Positions 6,586 through 10,701 of a stretch of 10,701 nt of DNA are shown here, one piece after another. The position numbers were made by a program, and so were the translations under genes. How positions within the stretch are numbered: position 1 is the stretch's first letter; every line of letters begins with the position of its first letter. The notes under the pieces are model-generated. The model was not told the DNA's origin, did no database searches, and saw only the letters and a program-made list of their open reading frames with translations. Source of the stretch: Deltaproteobacteria bacterium (lineage in GTDB: Bacteria; Myxococcota_A; Polyangia; Polyangiales; Ga0077539); NCBI GenBank assembly GCA_947494865.1, contig CANMAT010000062.1, positions 1 to 10,701 of the forward strand, read 5' to 3'.

Positions 6586-6629
6586 CGAGGCGCCGACTCC
6601 CGACGGGGGAGCGGCGCCTCGCGCGTTTT
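6586..6629 (+). terminator. Rho-independent terminator of the OmpA gene
   Basis: A 10-bp GC-rich outer stem (6586-6595 with 6612-6621) continues after a bulged A into a 5-bp inner stem (6597-6601 with 6607-6611) and a 5-base loop. TTTT follows at 6626-6629. It lies 33 bases after the OmpA stop, between two converging genes. The U tract is on the plus strand; as a hairpin it could also slow minus-strand transcription past 6644. Confidence 0.85.
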
Positions 6630-6643
6630 GGGGACCGTGGTGC

Positions 6644-9262
6644 TCAGCGCGCGGGGCAGCGCCAGCCGACGTTGAACGACTGGAGCACGGGCGTCGCGCC
6701 GCCCTCCGACGACTGCATCGAGATCGACAGGCGGAGGAGGCGCGCGGGCGTCACCATCGCGGTGGCGAACGCCCCGGCGAGGTTGGCGGGTGAGGTGTCG
6801 CGCGGGGCGAGGGCGACGGAGACCGACGGCGCCGCGGCGAGGGCCACCGCGGTGGTCGCGGTGCGCGCGGCGAAGCCGATGGAGGTGCCCGCGGGCGCGG
6901 TGGCGGCCCAGGTGAGCGTGGTGAGCACCGGCGCGTCGCAGCCGAGGTCGAGCGTCTCTTCGTAGGACCCCTGCGCGATGGTGGTGCGCCGCACCGAGCC
7001 CGTGAAGTCGGAGTACGAGTAGACCTGGTTGGGGCCGTAGAGCACCACGCTCGCGTTGGTCGACGGGGTGTAGCGAATGAGGGGCGAGGGCGCGAGGTAG
7101 TGGGCCGCCCACACGTTGCCCACGCGGTCGACGCCGAGGCCCGACGGGCCCGTGAAGCCGCCCGGGAGCGCGACGCGCGTGACGGCCGTCGCGGGGATGG
7201 TGCCGCCGCCCGAGAACGCGTTGGAGTCCCAGTAGAGCAGGCCCCCGGAGGTGGTGTCGCTCGTGGTGGCGTAGTTCATCCACACGCGCGCGCTCGCGTC
7301 GACGGTGATGCCGCGGCCCGCGGTGCCGCCCACGAGGCTCGTGGTGTCGACGCGCGTCCAGGTGTCGGTGAGCGGGTCGTAGCCGAGGGCGTCGCGGCAG
7401 CTCCAGCCCGCGAGCCAGAGGCGACCGCGGCCGTCGGCCGTCATGCCGTAGGCGTTCACGCAGGTGCCGCCGAGGCGCCGCGCGGTGGGATAGGGGACGG
7501 TGGGGCCCACCGCCAGCGTGGCCGTGTTGATCGACTGGAGCATCGCCTGGTCGAGGCTGCTCGCCCAAAGCCGCCCGTCGCGCGTGACCACCATGGCGTA
7601 GGGCGCCATCGCGAGGGTGTACGTGCCCAGCGTGGCGCCGGTGCGCGGGTCGAGGCGGTACGCGCGGCGGGTGTTGTACCCGCCCACCCACACGTAGCCG
7701 TAGGGGTTGGTGGCGTCGCCGCGGTCGGTGGTGATGGCGCGCAGCACGGCGTCGGTGGGGCCGACGTTGGTGGTCCAGAGCACGCACTCGTCTTGCCCGT
7801 AGGGGCGCACATCGGCGGGGCCGCTCGACGTGTCGATCATGCCGTTGCTGTTGCGGTCGACGCAGCTCGAGCGCTCCGCCGCGAGCTTGGTGACGCTGCC
7901 CTGCGTGGCGAAGCCGCGGCTGGCCACGTACGCGTCGCCGTTGCCGTCGACGGTCACGCGGCTCGGCATGTTGCAGCCGTTGTTGTAGCAGCAGAGGCCC
8001 CGGCACTCGCCGGCGGCGAGGCCCACGCGGTAGCGCGCGACCTCGCGCTGGCCCGTCGCGTCCCATTTGCTCAGGGTGCTCTCGGCGGTGTTTACCACCC
8101 AGAGAAAGTCGAGCGTCGTGGTGGTGGACATGCCGCTCACCACGAGGCCGCCGCGCGCCGGGTCTACCGCGGTGCCGCGCTGCCCGCTCGCGTCGAAGGT
8201 CGCGCCCCCGACGCTCCCCACGGCGCGGTCGCGGCACTCGACGTCGCAGCCGCCGCAGGTGACGCGCGTGTCGACCTCGCAGCCGTTGGCGGCGCTCATG
8301 TCGCAGTCGCGGTAGGGCGCGGTGCACGCGCCTACGCCGCACACGCCGGCCGCGCAGCTGGCCACGCCGTTGGTGGTGGCGCACGCGTTGTCGCAGCGGC
8401 CGCAGTGGGCCGCCGTGACGCGCAGGTCGGCCTCGCAGCCGTTGGCGGGGTTGCCGTCGCAGTCGGCGAAGTTGGCCTCGCAGGCGAAGCCGCAGGCGCC
8501 CGCCGCGCAGGTCGCCGTCGCGTTGGCGCGCGTCGGGCACGCGTTGCCGCAGCGCCCGCAGTGGGCGAGGTCGGCGCCGAGGTCGCGCTCGCAGCCGTCG
8601 GCGCGGTCGCTGTTGCAGTCGGCGAAGCCCGCCGCGCAGGTGAGCACGCACGCGCCCGCGGCGCAGCTCGCGGCGGCGCGGGCGTAGGGCCCGCAGGCGG
8701 TGCCGCAGGCGCCGCAGTTCATGGGGTCGAACTGGGTGCTGGTGCACGACCCCGCGCACGCCGTGAGGCCCGCGCCGCACGAGGCCGCGCAGGCGCCGGC
8801 GTTGCACACCTGGCCGCTCGCGCAGCGGTTGCCGCAGGCGCCGCAGTCGCCGTTGTCGCGCTGCAGGTCGCGGCAGGTGCCCGCGCAGTTGGTGAGCCCC
8901 GCGCCGCACGACACCTGGCACGCGCCCGCGCTGCACACCTGGCCATCGGCGCAGGCGTTGCCGCACGCGCCGCAGTGGAGCCGGTCGGTCTGTCGGTCGA
9001 CGCAGCGCGCGCCGCAGGCCTCTTGCCCGCTCGGGCAGATGGGCTGGCACGCGCCCGCCGCGCAGCGCTCGTTGGTGGCGCACGCGACGCCGCACGCGCC
9101 GCAGTGGGCCGCCGACGTCTGCGTGTCGACGCACGCGCTGGCGCACACGACCGCGCCGCCGTCGCAGCGCACGGGGTCGGCGCCGACCGCCGACGTGCTG
9201 TCACACGCGGCGAGCGCGCAGAGGAGAGAGAGACCGAGCCACCCTGAGCGAGACCGACGCAT
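6644..9262 (-). CDS. Large surface lipoprotein: seven Cys-rich CGxC modules, propeller domain and C-terminal beta domain
   Basis: 872 residues. The ATG at 9262 has GGAGG four bases upstream and yields a lipoprotein signal peptide with lipobox LAAC, lipidated Cys20. Residues 33-343 are Cys-rich, with CGxC cores at 54, 97, 140, 183, 235, 287 and 336. The first four are spaced exactly 43 residues; later units are 52, 52 and 49 apart and carry a DC-(D/N)...GCE motif. Residues about 350-745 show about seven strand repeats of the type 'VDxxGxVWVA' (NHL/Vgb-like propeller). They are interrupted by a calcium-loop-like DRNSNGMID (469-477) between Cys467 and Cys493. Residues about 760-872 look like a beta-sandwich. 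Such Cys-rich proteins are common in Myxococcota, often misnamed by automatic annotation; no enzyme activity is evident. Likely anchored on the cell surface. Start and frame are secure, role unknown. Confidence 0.9.
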   Translation of the reverse strand: MRRSRSGWLGLSLLCALAACDSTSAVGADPVRCDGGAVVCASACVDTQTSAAHCGACGVACATNERCAAGACQPICPSGQEACGARCVDRQTDRLHCGACGNACADGQVCSAGACQVSCGAGLTNCAGTCRDLQRDNGDCGACGNRCASGQVCNAGACAASCGAGLTACAGSCTSTQFDPMNCGACGTACGPYARAAASCAAGACVLTCAAGFADCNSDRADGCERDLGADLAHCGRCGNACPTRANATATCAAGACGFACEANFADCDGNPANGCEADLRVTAAHCGRCDNACATTNGVASCAAGVCGVGACTAPYRDCDMSAANGCEVDTRVTCGGCDVECRDRAVGSVGGATFDASGQRGTAVDPARGGLVVSGMSTTTTLDFLWVVNTAESTLSKWDATGQREVARYRVGLAAGECRGLCCYNNGCNMPSRVTVDGNGDAYVASRGFATQGSVTKLAAERSSCVDRNSNGMIDTSSGPADVRPYGQDECVLWTTNVGPTDAVLRAITTDRGDATNPYGYVWVGGYNTRRAYRLDPRTGATLGTYTLAMAPYAMVVTRDGRLWASSLDQAMLQSINTATLAVGPTVPYPTARRLGGTCVNAYGMTADGRGRLWLAGWSCRDALGYDPLTDTWTRVDTTSLVGGTAGRGITVDASARVWMNYATTSDTTSGGLLYWDSNAFSGGGTIPATAVTRVALPGGFTGPSGLGVDRVGNVWAAHYLAPSPLIRYTPSTNASVVLYGPNQVYSYSDFTGSVRRTTIAQGSYEETLDLGCDAPVLTTLTWAATAPAGTSIGFAARTATTAVALAAAPSVSVALAPRDTSPANLAGAFATAMVTPARLLRLSISMQSSEGGATPVLQSFNVGWRCPAR
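8234..9166 (-). repeat. Cys-rich module array (seven CGxC units, two types)
   Basis: The encoded segment covers residues 33-343 of the lipoprotein. Units 1-4 have period 43 residues (129 bp) and share HCGACG-x-x-C, then C-x-x-G-x-C, then CG-x-G, then C-x-x-x-C. Units 5-7 have period about 52 residues and share FADC-(D/N)...GCE-x-DL-x-x-x-x-HCGRC. The change of type near residue 200 suggests the array was built by two separate expansions. Confidence 0.85.
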
Positions 9263-9355
9263 ACAACCTCCGCGCGCGACCCTACAACACGGCGAGGGGT
9301 TCGCCGTCGCGCCGCGAGGGTACACAACGACCGCGCCGCGCGACACGGCCCGGCG
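9263..9355 (-). other. Gap between the propeller gene and the Cys-rich lipoprotein gene, with a small hairpin
   Basis: The 93-base gap holds a perfect 6-bp stem with a 5-base loop (9290-9306) and the GGAGG site (9267-9271) of the lipoprotein gene. No U tract and no convincing promoter boxes are seen. Whether the lipoprotein gene is cotranscribed with the propeller gene cannot be decided. Confidence 0.35.
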
Positions 9356-10327
9356 TCAGGGTGTGTAACGAACGATCGTGCCGCGCGGACCGACGGCCCA
9401 GGCCTCGCCGTTGTTCGCGCCCCACACGGCCGTGAGGGCGGGGCGGGGCACCGCGGTGGAACTCCACGCGGCGCCGTTCCAGCGGGCGGCGCGGCCGCCG
9501 TCGCCGACGGCCCACACGCTGTCGGGCTGACCGCACGCGAGGCCTCGCACGCGGGTGAGCCCGAGGGTGAACGACGTCCACGTCGCGCCCGAGAAGCGCA
9601 GCACGGCGTTGCCGGTGGTGGCAGCCCACAGCGCGCCGTCGCGCGTCACGCAGAGCGCGCCGTTGAGGATCACGCCGCGCGGAGCTACGACGGGAGGCTC
9701 CCAGCCGCTGGCGGCGCGGTGAAACGCGAGGGGCCCTTCGCCTGCGGCCCAGACGTCGAAGGCGCTCGCGCCCGCGACCTGCGCGAGGTCGGGCGGGCGC
9801 ATGGCGCCGAGAAACTCGGGCGTCCAGCGCGCGCCGTCCCACCGGGCGATGGCGGTGTCGGGGGACTCGGGTGCTCCGACGACCCACACGCTGTCGGCCG
9901 CGCTGCCCCACACGCCGCGCGGCGCCGCTCGGCCGCGGGGGGGCATCATCGCCGGGGCCCAACGGAATCCGTCCCACCGGAGCGCCACGGGCGACGCGTC
10001 GCCGGGGTTGGTGCCGACGGCCCACGCGTCGCTGGCGTGCGCTGTCCACACGCCCGTGAGCGAGGCCGCGCCGCCGGTCAAGGTCGGGCTCCACGCGGCG
10101 CCGTTCCAGTGCAGGGCGGCGCCGCCGTCGCCGACGGCCCACACGTCGTCGGGGGCCGCGCCCCACACCGCACGCAGGTCGCTCGAGGTGCCGCTCGCGA
10201 CGAGCGTCCACCGCGGCGCGCGCGCGTCGGGCGCGTTCGCGTCGGCGGCCGTGCGCAGGAGCTCGACGTCGGGCGTGCACGCGAGCGCGGCGAGGGAGAG
10301 CGAGAGCGCGCGGGCGTACGGCGTCAT
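9356..10327 (-). CDS. Exported seven-repeat beta-propeller protein (VWG...DVWAVG type)
   Basis: 323 residues. The ATG at 10327 overlaps the TGA of the upstream gene (ATGA). A hydrophobic N-terminus (about 5-16) precedes Cys17; AALAC is only an approximate lipobox, so lipoprotein status is likely but not certain. Seven repeats follow at about 51-79, 90-123, 136-168, 181-209, 222-250, 260-288 and 298-323. Each is built as VWG-x-x-x-x-DVWAVG-x-x-G-x-x-x-HWNG-x-x-W, diagnostic of a seven-bladed propeller of the kind abundant in myxobacteria. The last blade ends without the closing W motif, so closure with residues 39-45 (RWTLVAS) is probable. No catalytic site is visible; a binding or structural role at the cell surface is the likely reading. 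Its coupling to the TPR gene suggests joint expression. Confidence 0.88.
   Translation of the reverse strand: MTPYARALSLSLAALACTPDVELLRTAADANAPDARAPRWTLVASGTSSDLRAVWGAAPDDVWAVGDGGAALHWNGAAWSPTLTGGAASLTGVWTAHASDAWAVGTNPGDASPVALRWDGFRWAPAMMPPRGRAAPRGVWGSAADSVWVVGAPESPDTAIARWDGARWTPEFLGAMRPPDLAQVAGASAFDVWAAGEGPLAFHRAASGWEPPVVAPRGVILNGALCVTRDGALWAATTGNAVLRFSGATWTSFTLGLTRVRGLACGQPDSVWAVGDGGRAARWNGAAWSSTAVPRPALTAVWGANNGEAWAVGPRGTIVRYTP
9462..9526 (-). repeat. Near-identical DNA repeat, copy A (blade 6 of the propeller gene)
   Basis: This 65-base segment matches 10089-10153 in the same gene at 57 of 65 positions without gaps. The first 21 bases and a later 24-base block (GCCGCCGTCGCCGACGGCCC plus the next four bases) are essentially identical. 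It is far closer than other blade pairs. Confidence 0.75.
10089..10153 (-). repeat. Near-identical DNA repeat, copy B (blade 1 of the propeller gene)
   Basis: Partner of 9462-9526. Both encode VWAVGDGG followed by WNGAAWS. The pair are non-adjacent blades (1 and 6), so recent duplication or gene conversion within the gene is likelier than simple tandem growth. Confidence 0.75.
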
Positions 10328-10701
10328 CGCAGGGCGTCGAGGAGCCGGCGCGTGCGAGACGCGTAGGGGCTGGCGGGGTGCTGCGCGATGAGCCGCTCGC
10401 CGCGGGCGCGGGCCTCTTCGTCGCGCCCCAGCGCGTGCAGCGCCGACACCGCGAGAAACTCACGCTCGGCGGCCATCTGCCCGCGCGGAAACTCGCGCGC
10501 GTGCTGGTCGTAGCGGGCGAGCGCCTCGCGGGGATCGTTGCCTTGCATCGCGCTGGCGGCCCCGAGGAGGGCGAGCTCGCGCGCGAGGGTGTTCTCTGCG
10601 ACCGCGGGCGCCGCGGGCACGACGTGGGCGCCCGCGAGGCCCGAAGCGGCGGCGCCGACCGCGGGCGACGCCGACGGCGGGGCCACGGGCGCGGCGGCGC
10701 G
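10324..10701 (-). CDS. C-terminal part of a TPR protein resembling anti-sigma-type partners of myxobacterial ECF sigma factors; N-terminus off the right edge
   Basis: The frame is open to the window edge. The in-frame GTG at 10686 lies in an Ala/Pro-rich linker and is unlikely to be the true start. After this linker come two to three helical TPR-like units. The first is ARELALLGAASAMQGNDPREALARYDQH, and then come EFPRGQMAAEREFLAVSALHALGRDEEARARGERL and a last helix ending LLDALR. In myxobacteria this exact style of tail (ELALL...A..Y..HA..FP.G..A.ERE...) sits behind a membrane segment in proteins encoded beside ECF sigma factors. That assignment rests on the tail alone. The stop overlaps the start of the propeller gene, so the two are translationally coupled. 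Confidence 0.75.
   Translation of the reverse strand, partial: RAAAPVAPPSASPAVGAAASGLAGAHVVPAAPAVAENTLARELALLGAASAMQGNDPREALARYDQHAREFPRGQMAAEREFLAVSALHALGRDEEARARGERLIAQHPASPYASRTRRLLDALR

Noticed and set aside
6576..9146. 856-codon minus-strand open frame in another phase of the lipoprotein gene
   Set aside because: The product is almost only Arg, His, Pro, Gly and Ala. The alternative phase gives a lipobox, ordered cysteine spacing and propeller motifs, so this one is a frame shadow.
8234..9166. Regular repeats considered as a CRISPR or satellite array
   Set aside because: The repeats keep reading frame, vary at third positions, have no spacers of separate origin and encode conserved cysteines; they are protein-domain repeats.
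7100..9247. 715-codon plus-strand open frame with Ala/Val/Gly/His repeats
   Set aside because: Its repetitiveness is the antisense image of the Cys-rich modules and propeller blades; there is no start signal or recognisable domain.
9290..9306. Hairpin after the propeller gene considered as an intrinsic terminator
   Set aside because: Only 6 bp of stem and no U tract follow on the minus strand.

Overview
The window is very GC-rich, with almost every third codon position G or C. It looks like a chromosomal piece of a myxobacterium (Myxococcota, most likely a Polyangiales/Sandaracinus-like lineage). This rests on the base composition and on protein types common there: a thrombospondin-type-3/OmpA porin-like protein, a cysteine-rich (CGxC) repeat lipoprotein fused to a propeller, a 'VWG...DVWAVG' propeller, and the TPR tail of an anti-sigma-like protein. 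No mobile element, tRNA, rRNA or CRISPR is visible.

Layout. Positions 1-5082 hold a five-gene block on the minus strand, read right to left. It comprises a small Pro/Ser-linked membrane protein (5082-4486), a tubulin/FtsZ-like protein with a GGTGAG nucleotide-binding motif (4451-3021), an unrecognised 630-residue soluble protein (3004-1112), a six-cysteine membrane-anchored protein (1115-549, overlapping its upstream neighbour by ATGA), and the start of an exported alkaline-phosphatase-superfamily hydrolase (445 to beyond the left edge). The first four are packed within 34 bases or overlap, so they are almost certainly one operon. Diverging from its head across about 50 AT-richer bases is an OmpA-family outer-membrane protein (5134-6552), closed by a strong intrinsic terminator (6586-6629).

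The right part, also on the minus strand, begins with the C-terminal piece of a TPR protein (right edge to 10324). It overlaps by ATGA a seven-repeat propeller protein (10327-9356). After a 93-base gap comes a large lipoprotein (9262-6644) with seven Cys-rich modules followed by a propeller. This gene converges on the OmpA gene.

Main point of interest: a tubulin-like GTPase candidate, an unknown large partner, membrane proteins and an OmpA protein form a compact locus. It resembles, but does not exactly match, the FtsZ-like/OmpA/VWA/GTPase membrane-remodelling neighbourhoods predicted from comparative genomics. No VWA or separate GTPase gene lies inside this window. The proteins here suggest a structure spanning cytoplasm, inner membrane, periplasm and outer membrane; this is inference from localisation signals and gene order.
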